Source: Mesorhizobium shangrilense (GTDB lineage Bacteria; Pseudomonadota; Alphaproteobacteria; Rhizobiales; Rhizobiaceae). From it: a DNA stretch of 64,000 bases. The stretch is taken from positions 2,609,501 to 2,673,500 of the forward strand of contig NZ_JAQGPN010000001.1 of the NCBI RefSeq assembly GCF_028826155.1, in the 5' to 3' direction. Within the stretch, counting starts at the first letter, position 1; every line of letters starts with the position of its first letter. Of the stretch, positions 1 through 8,739 are shown piece by piece. The position numbers and the translations under genes were made by a program. The notes under the pieces are model-generated. The model made no database searches. It saw only the letters and a program-made list of their open reading frames with translations, and had not been told where the DNA came from.

Positions 1-867
1 GGGCAGCTCGGCGGGGCGGTGCCGAACATCGTGCACGTGATGATGCCCTATGCATTCGAGCTGGCGCTGCCCGGCGAGAGCGACCAGGATTTCGGCATCC
101 GCGCGGCGAGGGCGGTGGAGGACGCGATCCTCGAGGCCGGTCCCGACAATGTCGCGGCCTTCATCGGCGAGCCGATCCAGGGGGCGGGCGGCGTGAAGAT
201 TCCGCCGGCGAGCTACTGGCCCGAGATCCAGCGTATCTGCCGCAAGTACGACGTGCTCCTGATGCTCGACGAGGTGATCACCGGCTATGGGCGCACAGGA
301 GAGTGGTTCGCGGCACAGTCGATGGGGATCGAGGCCGACACCATCACGACCGCTAAGGCGCTGACCTCGGGTTATCAGCCGCTGTCGGCGTTGCTGGTTG
401 GCGACCGCATCGCCGCGACGCTGGTCGAGAAGGGCGGCGAGTTCTACCACGGCTACACGTACTCCGGGCACCCCGTCGCCTGCGCGGTGGCGCTCAGGAA
501 CCTCGAGATCATCGAGCGGGAAGGCATGATCGAGCGGGTGCGGAGCGACACCGGCCCCTATTTCGGCGAACAGCTCCAGAAGCGCGTCGCCGGCCATCCG
601 CTGGTCGGCGAGGTCCGCACCTTCGGCCTTCTCGGCGCCATCGAGATCGTCAGTGACAGGGCGACGCGCGCTCGCTTCGAGCCGTCCGGCAGCGCAGCAG
701 TGGTCGTGCGCGACCATGCCATCGCCAACGGACTCATGATGCGCGCGACCGGCGACACCATGATCCTCTCGCCGCCGTTGATCTGGACGCGGGAGACGAT
801 CGATCTCGCCTGCGACCGCATCGCCAGGGCGCTCGACCTTGCCGCGGCCGATCTCGGGCGCAAGTAA
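1..867 (+). CDS. Class III (PLP-dependent) aminotransferase, C-terminal part
   Basis: The reading frame is open from base 1, so the gene starts outside the window and only about the last 288 residues are present. The visible part has the DEVITGYGRTG stretch that contacts the cofactor and the segment TTAKALTSGYQPL, whose lysine is the expected Schiff-base residue for pyridoxal phosphate. Family members transfer amino groups from omega-amino acids, polyamines or diamines to pyruvate or 2-oxoglutarate. The substrate cannot be told from this fragment. A carboxymuconolactone-decarboxylase-like gene follows 48 bp downstream on the same strand. Confidence 0.88.
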   Translation, partial: GQLGGAVPNIVHVMMPYAFELALPGESDQDFGIRAARAVEDAILEAGPDNVAAFIGEPIQGAGGVKIPPASYWPEIQRICRKYDVLLMLDEVITGYGRTGEWFAAQSMGIEADTITTAKALTSGYQPLSALLVGDRIAATLVEKGGEFYHGYTYSGHPVACAVALRNLEIIEREGMIERVRSDTGPYFGEQLQKRVAGHPLVGEVRTFGLLGAIEIVSDRATRARFEPSGSAAVVVRDHAIANGLMMRATGDTMILSPPLIWTRETIDLACDRIARALDLAAADLGRK

Positions 868-915
868 CAGGTTTCATGCGGGCGCTGCAGCGCCCGCCGT
901 TTCGGAGGGAATGCC

Positions 916-1326
916 ATGAGCGGAAAGCCGATCCTTCCGTTGATCGAGTACGATGCGGCGAGTGCGGAAGTTCGCGCCGTCTACGACGACATCATGGCGA
1001 CCCGGAAGAGCGACTGGGTCAACAATTTCTGGAAGGTGCTGGCTCACGACCCGGCCCACCTGAAACGGACCTGGGAATCGCTGAAGGAGATCATGGGACC
1101 GGGAGCGCTCGACCCGTTGACCAAGGAACTCATCTACATCGCCGTTTCGGCGACCAACGGGTGCGAATACTGCACCTATTCCCATACGGCCTCCGCGCGA
1201 GCGAAGGGAATGACCGACACGCAACTCACGGAGTTGCTGGCGGTCGTGGGCAAGGCAAATGAAACCAACCGGCTGGCCAATGCATTGAGACCGCCGGTCG
1301 ATGCGCAGTTCCAGCCGCCTGACTGA
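916..1326 (+). CDS. Carboxymuconolactone decarboxylase / AhpD-like protein
   Basis: This 136-residue protein carries the CxxC...H motif (CEYCTYSH, about residues 76-83) of the AhpD/CMD fold. In that family the cysteine pair works in peroxidase-coupled disulfide exchange or is only structural. The length fits a single-domain all-helical member. The ATG has a GGAGGG ribosome-binding site. It lies 48 bp after the aminotransferase and may be co-transcribed with it. The true substrate is unknown; many such genes are annotated only as peroxidase-related or CMD family. Confidence 0.85.
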   Translation: MSGKPILPLIEYDAASAEVRAVYDDIMATRKSDWVNNFWKVLAHDPAHLKRTWESLKEIMGPGALDPLTKELIYIAVSATNGCEYCTYSHTASARAKGMTDTQLTELLAVVGKANETNRLANALRPPVDAQFQPPD

Positions 1327-1396
1327 GGCGGGGAGTTCGGGAGGAGCCGAATTCGATCAACCGGCGCCGAGGCGGCGCTTCGCAGAGGTGACTCCC

Positions 1397-1756
1397 ATGA
1401 AGTACCGAAAAAGCAATGCACGGCGTCGGCACGCGGCGACAGGGGCCGACCTCATGCTCGCGCCGGCGGTCATGGCGGTGCGGCTGCCGATCCTCGCTGC
1501 GGAAGCGACCGCGACAAACCCTTTCAGGACGGAGACGACGCGCGCCGTGGCGGAAAAGCTGGGTGCAGCCGCCGAGGGCCTCGCCGCCGCGCAGTTCACG
1601 CTGTTGAAATCGGCCTGGACGTTCTGGCCCGAAGTGCTGTCAGGCCGTGTTCCGGCTCTGGTGGACGGCAGCGCGATGCGGCAGGCGGCGGAGGCCGCGC
1701 TGAAGCCCGCAGGCCGTCGCGTCAAAGCCAACTACCGGCGATTTTCCAGAAGCTGA
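1397..1756 (+). CDS. Small phasin-like protein
   Basis: The frame encodes 119 residues from an ATG preceded by GAGGTG. After a basic N-terminus there is an alanine-rich amphipathic helical region of the type TRAVAEKLGAAAEGLAAAQ, followed by a tail rich in arginine and lysine. This composition resembles phasins, which coat polyhydroxyalkanoate granules, but the similarity is compositional only. A longer in-frame extension to 1301 exists and has no good ribosome-binding site. A 17-bp stem hairpin follows directly downstream. The gene looks real; the function is tentative. Confidence 0.5.
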   Translation: MKYRKSNARRRHAATGADLMLAPAVMAVRLPILAAEATATNPFRTETTRAVAEKLGAAAEGLAAAQFTLLKSAWTFWPEVLSGRVPALVDGSAMRQAAEAALKPAGRRVKANYRRFSRS

Positions 1757-1770
1757 TGGGCGTGCGAAAC

Positions 1771-1808
1771 GGCAAAGGCCGCGTCTCTTCCGAGGCGCGG
1801 GCTTTGCC
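1771..1808 (+). terminator. Strong hairpin after the phasin-like gene
   Basis: Two 17-nt arms (1771-1787 and 1792-1808) pair with about one mismatch and one wobble around a TTCC loop. The hairpin starts 15 bp after the stop codon at 1756. No long T tract follows (ATCTAAAA), so it is either a weak intrinsic terminator or an mRNA 3'-end stabiliser. Confidence 0.5.
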
Positions 1809-2024
1809 ATCTAAAACGCATGGCCTTTCGCGACGACAGACACTGCGAAAGTCACGGCTCCGGTACGCGAGACCTGATCCGGAGCGTTGGGCGGTTGCGA
1901 TCACCGCCTCGCACTCCGTTCTAAAGAGACATCGTTACCGGGCGGTTATCGAGACATTAAGCAAAGGTGAATCTCAGCTTTTTTTAGGCGAGATCGAGAG
2001 AAAAACTGTAGAAATGCGAGCAGC

Positions 2025-2909
2025 TTATGCGACATCGCCGCGCAGGAAGCGGATAATGCCTGAGAAGTCTGCGCCGCCATTGCCCTGTGCGCTGAATAGA
2101 CCGTAGAGCTGCGTCGCCTCGGCGCCCAGCGGCGTCACTGCGCCGGCGGCTTGCGCAGCCTCCTGCGAGAGCTTCAGATCCTTCAGCATCAGTGCTGCCG
2201 CAAAGCCCGGCTGGTAGTCGCGGTTCGCAGGCGAGGTGGGCACCGGACCGGGGACGGGGCAATAGGTGGTGAGCGACCAGCATTGACCCGACGACGTCGA
2301 TGCGACGTCGAAGAGCGCCTGGTGGGACAGGCCGAGCTTCTCGGCCAGCACGAAGGCCTCTGAAACGCCGATCATCGAAATGCCGAGGATCATGTTGTTG
2401 CAGATCTTCGCCGCCTGGCCGGCGCCGCCGTCTCCGCAATGCACGATCTTGCCCGCCATCGGCTTCAGGATCGGCTCGGCCTTGGCGAAGGCCTCGTTGG
2501 AGCCGCCGGCCATGAAGGTGAGGGTGCCGGCCGCCGCGCCGCCGGTTCCGCCTGAAACGGGTGCATCGACCGACAGCAGGCCGTGGCTGGCCGCAATCGC
2601 GTGGGCCTTGCGCGCGGACTCGACGTCGATGGTCGAGGAATCGATGAAGAGCGCGCCCTTGGCGGCCTTCGGCGCGATGTCCTCATAGACGGACAGCACA
2701 TGCTTGCCGGCGGGCAGCATGGTGATGACCACGTCGGCGCCCTTGGCAGCGGCGGCTGCGCTCTCCACCGCCGCCACGCCATGCTCGCGGGCCACCGCGA
2801 GATTTTCCGCCACCAGGTCGAAGCCCTGAACGGTGTGCCCGGCCTTCACCAGGTTGGCCGCCATCGGGTTGCCCATGTTGCCGAGGCCGATGAAGGCGAT
2901 GGTGGTCAT
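2025..2909 (-). CDS. mmsB: 3-hydroxyisobutyrate dehydrogenase
   Basis: This 294-residue protein oxidises 3-hydroxyisobutyrate to methylmalonate semialdehyde with NAD in valine breakdown. The N-terminus has the Rossmann motif GLGNMG (8-13). DAPVSGG (115-121) is the substrate-binding signature, and GQAAKICNN contains the expected catalytic lysine (about 168). An AAGGAG ribosome-binding site sits 7 nt before the ATG. The acyl-CoA dehydrogenase upstream on the same strand fits the isobutyryl-CoA step of the same pathway, although a repeat element of about 158 bp lies between them. Confidence 0.93.
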   Translation of the reverse strand: MTTIAFIGLGNMGNPMAANLVKAGHTVQGFDLVAENLAVAREHGVAAVESAAAAAKGADVVITMLPAGKHVLSVYEDIAPKAAKGALFIDSSTIDVESARKAHAIAASHGLLSVDAPVSGGTGGAAAGTLTFMAGGSNEAFAKAEPILKPMAGKIVHCGDGGAGQAAKICNNMILGISMIGVSEAFVLAEKLGLSHQALFDVASTSSGQCWSLTTYCPVPGPVPTSPANRDYQPGFAAALMLKDLKLSQEAAQAAGAVTPLGAEATQLYGLFSAQGNGGADFSGIIRFLRGDVA

Positions 2910-2922
2910 GAGGGAGCTCCTT

Positions 2923-3080
2923 GGGAGTTAGGGGAATAGGGGAGTAGGGGAGTAGGGGAGTAAGGCAGTAGGGGAGTAAGGCAGTGAAGCAGTAGTGAGA
3001 GCGCGGCATGTTGGGAGCGGGCTCATCTTCTGTCCTTGTTCCCCTACTGCCTTACTCCCCTATTCCCCTACTGCCTTACC
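2923..3080. repeat. Inverted repeat of GAGTAGGGG / GAATAGGGG units
   Basis: The left part (2923-2999) is a degenerate tandem array of 10-bp units such as GGGGAGTA and AAGGCAGTA. The right part (3037-3080) contains the same units in reverse complement, so the whole region can fold into a long hairpin. It fills the gap between mmsB and the acyl-CoA dehydrogenase gene. The stop codon of the latter (TAG, 3068-3070) lies inside the right arm. Confidence 0.8.
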
Positions 3081-4243
3081 AGATGCCTCGCGATGATGAC
3101 CCGCATGATCTCGTTGGTGCCTTCGAGGATCTGGTGGACGCGCAGGTCGCGCACCAGCTTCTCGATGCCATAGTCGTGCAGGTAGCCGTAGCCGCCGTGG
3201 ATCTGCAGGGCGTCGTTGGCGATCGCGGAGCAGGTGTCGGTGACGAAGCGCTTGGCCATGGCAGACCACTTCGAGGCGTCGTGCGTCTTGCGGTCAAGCT
3301 TCGAGGCGGCGGCGTAGAGCAGCATGCGCGAGGCCTGGAGGTCGGTCTCCATGTCGGCCAGCTTGAACTGCAGCGCCTGGAACTGGTCGATCGTCTTGCC
3401 GAACGCCTTGCGCTCTCCGGCATAGGCGAGCGCCTTGTCGAAGGCCGACTGTGCCCCGCCAAGCGAGCAGGCGGCAATGTTGAGGCGGCCACCGTCGAGG
3501 CCCGCCATGGCGATCTTGAAGCCGACGCCTTCGCCGCCCAGCAGGTTTTCCGCCGGGACCTTGCAGTCCTCGAAGATAACCTGGCGGGTCGGCTGCATGT
3601 GCCAGCCCATCTTGGTCTCGTTGGCGCCGAAGGAAAGGCCTGGCGCATCCTTGGGGATGACGAGGGTGGATATGCCCTTGGGCCCGTCGTCGCCGGTGCG
3701 CACCATGGCGACATAGACGTCGCTCTCGCCGGCGCCCGAGATGAACTGCTTGGCGCCGTTGAGGACGTAGTCGCTGCCGTTGCCGCCGGAGCGCGTCGCG
3801 CGCGTCTTCAGGGCGGCCGCGTCCGACCCGGAGCCGGGCTCGGTCAGGCAGTAGCTCGCCAGCCACTCCATCGAGGTGAGCCTGGGCAGGAAACGCTGGC
3901 GCTGCTCCTCGTTGCCGAAGGTGTCGATCATCCACGCACCCATGTTGTGGATGGAGATGAAGGACGAGAAACCCGGGCAGGCCCTGGACAGGGCCTCGAA
4001 GATCAGGACCGCATCGAGGCGGCCGAGAGCCGAGCCGCCGACATCGTCGCGCACGTAGATGCCGCCAAAGCCCAGAGGGCCCGTCTCGCGGATCACGTCC
4101 GAAGGAAAGTGCTTTGCCTTGTCCCACTCCAGCGCGTGCGGCGCGACGCGCTCCGCCGCGAAGGCGTGTGCCATCTCCTGGATGGCGCGTTGGTCCTCGG
4201 TGAGTTCGAACTGACCGGCGGTTGTGTCGATCGCGACGTCCAT
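3068..4243 (-). CDS. Acyl-CoA dehydrogenase, probably isobutyryl-CoA dehydrogenase
   Basis: This 391-residue FAD enzyme of the acyl-CoA dehydrogenase family introduces a 2,3 double bond into a short acyl-CoA and passes electrons to ETF. TEPGSGSDAAALKT is the FAD/substrate motif, and LEGTNEIMRV near the C-terminus contains the glutamate that acts as catalytic base in this family. The ATG at 4243 follows a GGGAGG ribosome-binding site; the open frame extends further upstream without support. Pairing with mmsB suggests isobutyryl-CoA as substrate. The last residues (VRQ) and the stop are encoded by a repeat element, so the C-terminal tip may have been reshaped. Confidence 0.9.
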   Translation of the reverse strand: MDVAIDTTAGQFELTEDQRAIQEMAHAFAAERVAPHALEWDKAKHFPSDVIRETGPLGFGGIYVRDDVGGSALGRLDAVLIFEALSRACPGFSSFISIHNMGAWMIDTFGNEEQRQRFLPRLTSMEWLASYCLTEPGSGSDAAALKTRATRSGGNGSDYVLNGAKQFISGAGESDVYVAMVRTGDDGPKGISTLVIPKDAPGLSFGANETKMGWHMQPTRQVIFEDCKVPAENLLGGEGVGFKIAMAGLDGGRLNIAACSLGGAQSAFDKALAYAGERKAFGKTIDQFQALQFKLADMETDLQASRMLLYAAASKLDRKTHDASKWSAMAKRFVTDTCSAIANDALQIHGGYGYLHDYGIEKLVRDLRVHQILEGTNEIMRVIIARHLVRQ

Positions 4244-4365
4244 GATGGCCTCCCAACCGGTCTTCCTGATACGCTGCCGACAATCTAGATCAATGAGCGC
4301 CGCAGGCAAACCCGGAGCCAGGCAGAGCAGAGCGGTTGTGCAGAAATCGACATACGAGGCTCGTT

Positions 4366-4965
4366 GTGACGACTCCGCTTGATGAACTGCTTGGTGCGTT
4401 CCTGGACCATGTGGCGACGTTCGGGGAGCCTGTGGCCTCGTTCGCCGCCATGATCGACAGGAGCATGCCCGTCCGCCGGCTCGAGGCAAGGACGCTGCCG
4501 GTTGTGGAGATCCTGCCGCGCTGCGTCGCCGCGGCGTCTCCGGCCGCTCGAAAACTGGCCGACCTGCTCGTGGCAAGCGAGCATCTGCTGCAGTGGGGCC
4601 AGACCTACACCGCGCAGGATTTTGGGCCGGCGTTCATGCAGAATTATGGCTGGGTCGAACTGTGCGGCACCCGCGGGCGTTTCGCCAGCGACAGCGTCGC
4701 GGGAGGGTTTCTGCTGCTCGGCCCGCACACGACCTACCCCGACCATCACCACACGGCCGAGGAGGTCTACCTTCCCCTGACCGGCGGGACGGAATGGAGA
4801 AAAGGCCGGGGCGGTTTCCAGCCAGCCGGCGCCGGCGAGGTCATCCACCATCCCTCGAATGTCAGCCACGCAATGCGCACGGGGAGCGAGCCGCTGCTCG
4901 CCATCTATCTCTGGCGAGGCGGCCCGCTTGCGCAGAAGTCGGCGATCGGCGTCGCCGAAGGGTGA
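4366..4965 (+). CDS. DMSP-lyase-like cupin protein
   Basis: The protein has 199 residues when started at the GTG at 4366, which has GAGG about 6 nt upstream; a TTG at 4336 is the alternative. The C-terminal half is a cupin barrel with the run HHHTAEEVYLPLTG followed by EVIHHPSNVSHAM. This matches the metal-binding His/Glu/Tyr arrangement of the DddQ/DddW/DddL family, which splits dimethylsulfoniopropionate into DMS and acrylate. The length is close to DddQ. Terrestrial homologues of this family are often uncharacterised, so activity on DMSP is not assured. No acrylate-detoxifying gene is adjacent. Confidence 0.7.
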   Translation: MTTPLDELLGAFLDHVATFGEPVASFAAMIDRSMPVRRLEARTLPVVEILPRCVAAASPAARKLADLLVASEHLLQWGQTYTAQDFGPAFMQNYGWVELCGTRGRFASDSVAGGFLLLGPHTTYPDHHHTAEEVYLPLTGGTEWRKGRGGFQPAGAGEVIHHPSNVSHAMRTGSEPLLAIYLWRGGPLAQKSAIGVAEG

Positions 4966-5391
4966 TCACATCGCGGGTTCGTCAGCCTTCGGCCAGTAGG
5001 TTCCGAAGGCCCAGACATGGCCTTCCGGGTCGGTGCAGATGAACTCGCGGCTGCCGTAGTCGCGGTTGGTGAGTTCGTCCACGATCCTGGCGCCCGCCGC
5101 CTTCGCGGTCGCGTAGACGGCGTCGGCATCGGGGACGGCAATGTAAACCGACTTGCCGGCATTGTCCCGGCCGGGACCCCCGACGATGCGCCCGTAGTCG
5201 TCGTCCTTCACCGAGCCGGCCATGACGATGGACGAGCCCAGCGTCAGCTCCGCATGTGCGACCTTGTCGCCATCCATGTACTTGGCGCGGACTGAGAAGC
5301 CGAAAGCGTCTCCCAGCCAGTCGATCATCTTGGGGGCGTCGCGATAGCGGAAGCAGGGGAAGACGCTGGGGGCTTCCTTGGCAGTACGCAT
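4966..5391 (-). CDS. VOC-superfamily (glyoxalase/PhnB-like) protein
   Basis: This 141-residue protein has two beta-alpha-beta-beta-beta repeats of the vicinal oxygen chelate fold. It ends in TDPEGHVWAFGTYWP, the usual metal-ligand region of this family. GGAGATT lies 6-7 nt before the ATG. It is 70 bp downstream of the AraC-type regulator on the same strand, so the two probably form an operon. Its stop codon abuts that of the convergent cupin gene with no gap. Substrates of this subgroup vary (bleomycin-type binding, glyoxalase, unknown) and cannot be assigned here. Confidence 0.85.
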   Translation of the reverse strand: MRTAKEAPSVFPCFRYRDAPKMIDWLGDAFGFSVRAKYMDGDKVAHAELTLGSSIVMAGSVKDDDYGRIVGGPGRDNAGKSVYIAVPDADAVYATAKAAGARIVDELTNRDYGSREFICTDPEGHVWAFGTYWPKADEPAM

Positions 5392-5461
5392 GGGGCAATC
5401 TCCTCTCTTGGAAGCGATGGCCGAGTTTCGTCCGTTGCAGCCGCGCGGTCTTGAAGAAATG

Positions 5462-6274
5462 TTACGCGGCCGCTCGCCACGCCGCGGGCGGCTGCCCGGC
5501 GAGTTCTGCGAACTCGCGTGTGAGATGCGCCTGGTCCGCATAGCCGCATGCTGCCGCGATGTCGGCCCAGTCGGGCCGCGGGCTGCCTCGCGCCATCTCG
5601 GTCGCGGCATTGAAGCGGATGATGCGGGCGACGGCCTTGGGCGGCAGGCCGAAATCCCGGCGAAACCGCTCGACCAGTCTGCGCCGGCTCCATTCGAGGC
5701 GGCCGGACAGCGCGCCGATGCGAACCGTGCCGTGCGTATCGAGCAGTCGCCGGTACGCCCAGCCGAGCGCGGGGTCGGCCAGGGCTCCGCGCATCAGCCT
5801 GGCGCGCACAAAATCCTCGACGAGGTCGAGGCGGCTCTCCCAGGAGTTCCGCTCCTCGATCTGGCTGGACAGGCGGTCGATCTCCGGATCGCAGAGGTCT
5901 GCGAGCGGCACCATCCGGTCGGCGAGTTCGGTCATCGGCATGCCGAAGAAGCGGCGGCCGCCCAGCGGCGTGAAGTTGACCTGGATGCAGTGCGCGTCGC
6001 CGTCCGAATCCATCATCACGGGTCCGAGGAAGAGCCCGGCGGCGAAGCTTGTGTAGCGGTCGTGGGCGGACGGCTGCCGGCCGAGCCCGATCCGGAACGG
6101 GGTACCAAAATTGATGATCAGGGGCACGGTGAGCGAAGCCGTCTCGACGGCGCCGGCGAGCGGCGTTCCGCGCTCGGCGTAGCCGTAGAGCCCGGTCACC
6201 AGCCCGGCCAGGTCCGGCGGCGTCGGCCGGTGCCAGAAGCGGGGTTCTCCCTCGACGGGTGTCTTTGCAGCCAT
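5462..6274 (-). CDS. AraC-family transcriptional regulator
   Basis: This 270-residue protein has a ligand-type N-terminal domain and a C-terminal double helix-turn-helix of the AraC/XylS type (about residues 165-265). The second helix-turn-helix region is DIAAACGYADQAHLTREF. The ribosome-binding site GGGAGG precedes the ATG. It lies directly upstream of the VOC gene on the same strand, so it may control that gene and itself. The effector is unknown. Confidence 0.9.
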   Translation of the reverse strand: MAAKTPVEGEPRFWHRPTPPDLAGLVTGLYGYAERGTPLAGAVETASLTVPLIINFGTPFRIGLGRQPSAHDRYTSFAAGLFLGPVMMDSDGDAHCIQVNFTPLGGRRFFGMPMTELADRMVPLADLCDPEIDRLSSQIEERNSWESRLDLVEDFVRARLMRGALADPALGWAYRRLLDTHGTVRIGALSGRLEWSRRRLVERFRRDFGLPPKAVARIIRFNAATEMARGSPRPDWADIAAACGYADQAHLTREFAELAGQPPAAWRAAA

Positions 6275-6499
6275 CGTACCTCCCGTTGCCGATCATATGC
6301 GTTCGCAGCGGCTGGCGATAGACGGCGGCGCGCGGCGCCGAGAGGCTTGGCCGAGATCCGCCCCGCGGCATGCATGGCGGAAGCATGTTTCCCGCCGGCA
6401 ACGGTCGCGCAGCAATCCTTGGGATTGGTCGGATGCAGCATTGCGCGCGGCGCAAAAGGCGCTACCAATCTGGCTGAAAATAGAAGGAGTGCAGTCCTG

Positions 6500-6931
6500 A
6501 TGGCTGGCGGTTTGGTTGCGAAGATCCGGTCCCTGATGGATGGCGACTCCGGCGTGCGCAAGGTGGCCGACGATCCGATCCTCACGGCCGAACTGTTGCT
6601 CCTTTTCCGCATGATCCTTGCAGACGGCGAGATCGATGAGAAGGAGATGGCCGCGTTCCGCCGCATCTGCCACGAAGGCTTCGGAATCGGCCCTGAAAGC
6701 GTCGATGCCGTTGTCGAGTACCTGAACGATTTTGGCTACGAGACCAGTGGCGGCCAGGCGCTCGCCATGTTCCGCGGCCTGCGGCTGGAGCGGCGCCAGG
6801 CGCTTGCAAGCCACATGGCCGACATCGCCAAGGCGGATCGGAACCTCGCGTCGCAGGAGATCAAGCTGCTCCGGCGCGTCCTCGACATACTGGGCCTGGA
6901 TCCGGTCGACGTGATCAAGGGCGGCAAGTAA
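6500..6931 (+). CDS. TerB-like helical protein
   Basis: This 143-residue protein is almost wholly helical and carries the acidic DGEIDEKEM motif (about residues 43-51) typical of the TerB/DjlA metal-binding fold, with a second helical repeat near ADRNLASQE. TerB-domain proteins are linked to tellurite resistance or membrane stress, but most stand-alone members have no known role. GAAGGAG is about 10 nt before the ATG. The gene stands alone and converges with the ABC operon. Confidence 0.8.
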   Translation: MAGGLVAKIRSLMDGDSGVRKVADDPILTAELLLLFRMILADGEIDEKEMAAFRRICHEGFGIGPESVDAVVEYLNDFGYETSGGQALAMFRGLRLERRQALASHMADIAKADRNLASQEIKLLRRVLDILGLDPVDVIKGGK

Positions 6932-6960
6932 CGCCGCCGCGAGCCGCGCCGCCGATACGG

Positions 6961-8739
6961 CTATCCCTGTTCCCGCAGTCGCCGCGCGACTGCCCGATGC
7001 AGATCTGGCGCGGCCGCGACCAGTTCCCTCGCGGCATCCGACTGCGGATCGTCGAGCACCTCGGCCGTGCGCCCCGCCTCGACGATGCGCCCCTCGTGCA
7101 TGACCATGACGTCGTCGGTGATCGCGCGTGCGACCGTGAGGTCGTGGGTGATGAACAGGTAGGCGACGCCGAGCCGCTGGTTGAGTTCAGCGAAGAGGTC
7201 GAGGATCTGGGCGCGGATCGAGACGTCCAGCGCGGAAACCGGCTCGTCCGCGACGATGAGTTTTGGCCGCGTGATGAGTGCGCGGGCGATCGAGATGCGC
7301 TGCCGCTGTCCGCCCGAGAACTCGTGCGGGTATTTGTGCATGTCGTCCGCGGTCAGCCCCACCTCGTGGAGGGCGCGCGCGACCATGTCCCGGCGCTCCG
7401 CCGGGCCGGGCTTCGATTCGAGGAGGTGCAGCGGCTCGGCCACCAGCCGCTCGACGCGGTGGCGCGGGTCGAACGAACCGTAGGGATCCTGGAACACGAC
7501 CTGCATGTCGCGCCGGGCAGGACGCAGGGCGGACTCGCTCTTCCCGGTCAGCGTGTCGCCGCGGAAGCGGATTTCGCCCGACGTCGGCCTGTCGAGCGCC
7601 AGGATCATCCGGGCAAGCGTGGACTTTCCGCAGCCGGAGCGGCCGACCAGGGCGACGGACTGGCCGGGCCGCATGGCGAAGGAAACGTCGTCCACGGCCC
7701 GCATCGGCTGGCCGGGGCGAAAGAGGGACAGGCGGCGTCCGGGGTAGTCGCGGGTGATACTGTGGACTTGCAGGAGGGACGGAGGCTGCGAAACACCCCC
7801 CTCTGTCCTGCCGGACATCTCCCCCTCAAGGGGGGAGATTGGGCTGTCCGGTATGCTTTCGCCAATCGGCAACGTCGTCGATTTCGCCAAGCCGTCGAAA
7901 CTGCCGATCTCCTCCCTTGAGGGGGAGATGTCCGGCAGGACAGAGGGGGGTGAACGATGCAGCCTTCCCGCCGGCACGTGCATTGACGCCAGCGCGAGCT
8001 GCCGCGTGTAGGGATGGCTCTGTTCCGACAGCGTGCGCGCCGTCTCGCCGGTATCCATCACCTCGCCATGGCGCATGATGGTGATGCGGTCGGCCATGTC
8101 GGCGACGACGGCGAGGTCGTGGCTGATCAGCAGGAGACCCATGCGGTTCTCGTCGACGAGGTCGCGCAGCAGATCGAGGATCTGAGCCTGCAGGACGACG
8201 TCGAGCGCGGTGGTCGGTTCGTCGGCGATGAGCAGTTTTGGCTTCAGCGCGCAGGCGATGGCGATGACGACGCGCTGGCGCTGGCCGCCGGACAGTTCGT
8301 GCGGATAGCGCGACAGCGGGAATTTCTGCTCTGGCAGGCCGACGCGCTCGAGGATTTTTCTGGCGCGGTCCTCGGCATCGGCCCGGTTGGCGCCGGTGTG
8401 CCAGCGGATGCCTTCAGCGACCTGCTCGCCGATGGTCTTGACCGGATTGAGCGCCGTCATCGGCTCCTGGAAGACCATGCCGATGTCGTCGCCACGCAGT
8501 GCGCACATGCGTTCTTCGCTGGCGGAAAGAATGTCGGCTCCGTCGAACAGCACGCGGCCGGCGGCCCGCGCGCGGGCGGGCAGGAGCTGCATGATGGTCA
8601 GCGCCGTCATCGACTTGCCGGAGCCGGATTCGCCGACCAGTCCCATGACCTCGCCCGGCGCGATCGAGAGATCTATCCCCTTGAGGATGGGCAGGCCCTC
8701 GATCTCCAGGCTGAGTTTCTCGACCTGGAGCAGGCTCAC
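6961..8739 (-). CDS. Fused dipeptide/nickel-type ABC transporter ATPase (DppD-DppF fusion)
   Basis: The 592-residue protein contains two complete ABC ATPase domains. The first has Walker A GESGSGKS (37-44) and LSGGQRQRV. The second has GRSGCGKS and FSGGQRQRI. It energises the two permeases encoded immediately upstream. The GTG start at 8739 overlaps the upstream stop (GTGA), which points to translational coupling; a much longer in-frame extension is only a shadow of the permease gene. Between the domains, residues about 263-316 are encoded by an inverted repeat (7794-7952) read in frame, including [11 protein letters not shown] and its mirror-derived [11 protein letters not shown]. GsiA-type transporters have the same fused layout, but glutathione is only one possible substrate. 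Confidence 0.92.
   Translation of the reverse strand: MSLLQVEKLSLEIEGLPILKGIDLSIAPGEVMGLVGESGSGKSMTALTIMQLLPARARAAGRVLFDGADILSASEERMCALRGDDIGMVFQEPMTALNPVKTIGEQVAEGIRWHTGANRADAEDRARKILERVGLPEQKFPLSRYPHELSGGQRQRVVIAIACALKPKLLIADEPTTALDVVLQAQILDLLRDLVDENRMGLLLISHDLAVVADMADRITIMRHGEVMDTGETARTLSEQSHPYTRQLALASMHVPAGRLHRSPPSVLPDISPSREEIGSFDGLAKSTTLPIGESIPDSPISPLEGEMSGRTEGGVSQPPSLLQVHSITRDYPGRRLSLFRPGQPMRAVDDVSFAMRPGQSVALVGRSGCGKSTLARMILALDRPTSGEIRFRGDTLTGKSESALRPARRDMQVVFQDPYGSFDPRHRVERLVAEPLHLLESKPGPAERRDMVARALHEVGLTADDMHKYPHEFSGGQRQRISIARALITRPKLIVADEPVSALDVSIRAQILDLFAELNQRLGVAYLFITHDLTVARAITDDVMVMHEGRIVEAGRTAEVLDDPQSDAARELVAAAPDLHRAVARRLREQG
7794..7952. repeat. 46-bp inverted repeat inside the ABC ATPase gene
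   Basis: The arms at 7794-7839 and 7907-7952 are reverse complements with one mismatch over 46 nt and are separated by 67 bp. Each arm also contains its own small palindrome around CCCCCTCAAGGGGGG. Similar C-rich palindromes occur elsewhere in the window between genes, but here the element is translated as the linker between the two ATPase domains. Confidence 0.93.

Noticed and set aside
1756..2106. 116-codon plus-strand frame after the phasin-like gene
   Set aside because: It covers a terminator hairpin, an AT-richer intergenic stretch and the 3' end of mmsB, and the protein resembles nothing known.
3008..4288. 426-codon plus-strand frame opposite the acyl-CoA dehydrogenase
   Set aside because: It runs through the G-rich repeat and is antisense to a gene with clear catalytic motifs and a good ribosome-binding site.
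7794..7952. CRISPR-like or transposon inverted repeat
   Set aside because: There is a single pair of arms, no array of spacers, no transposase and no target duplication; it fits a palindromic interspersed repeat.
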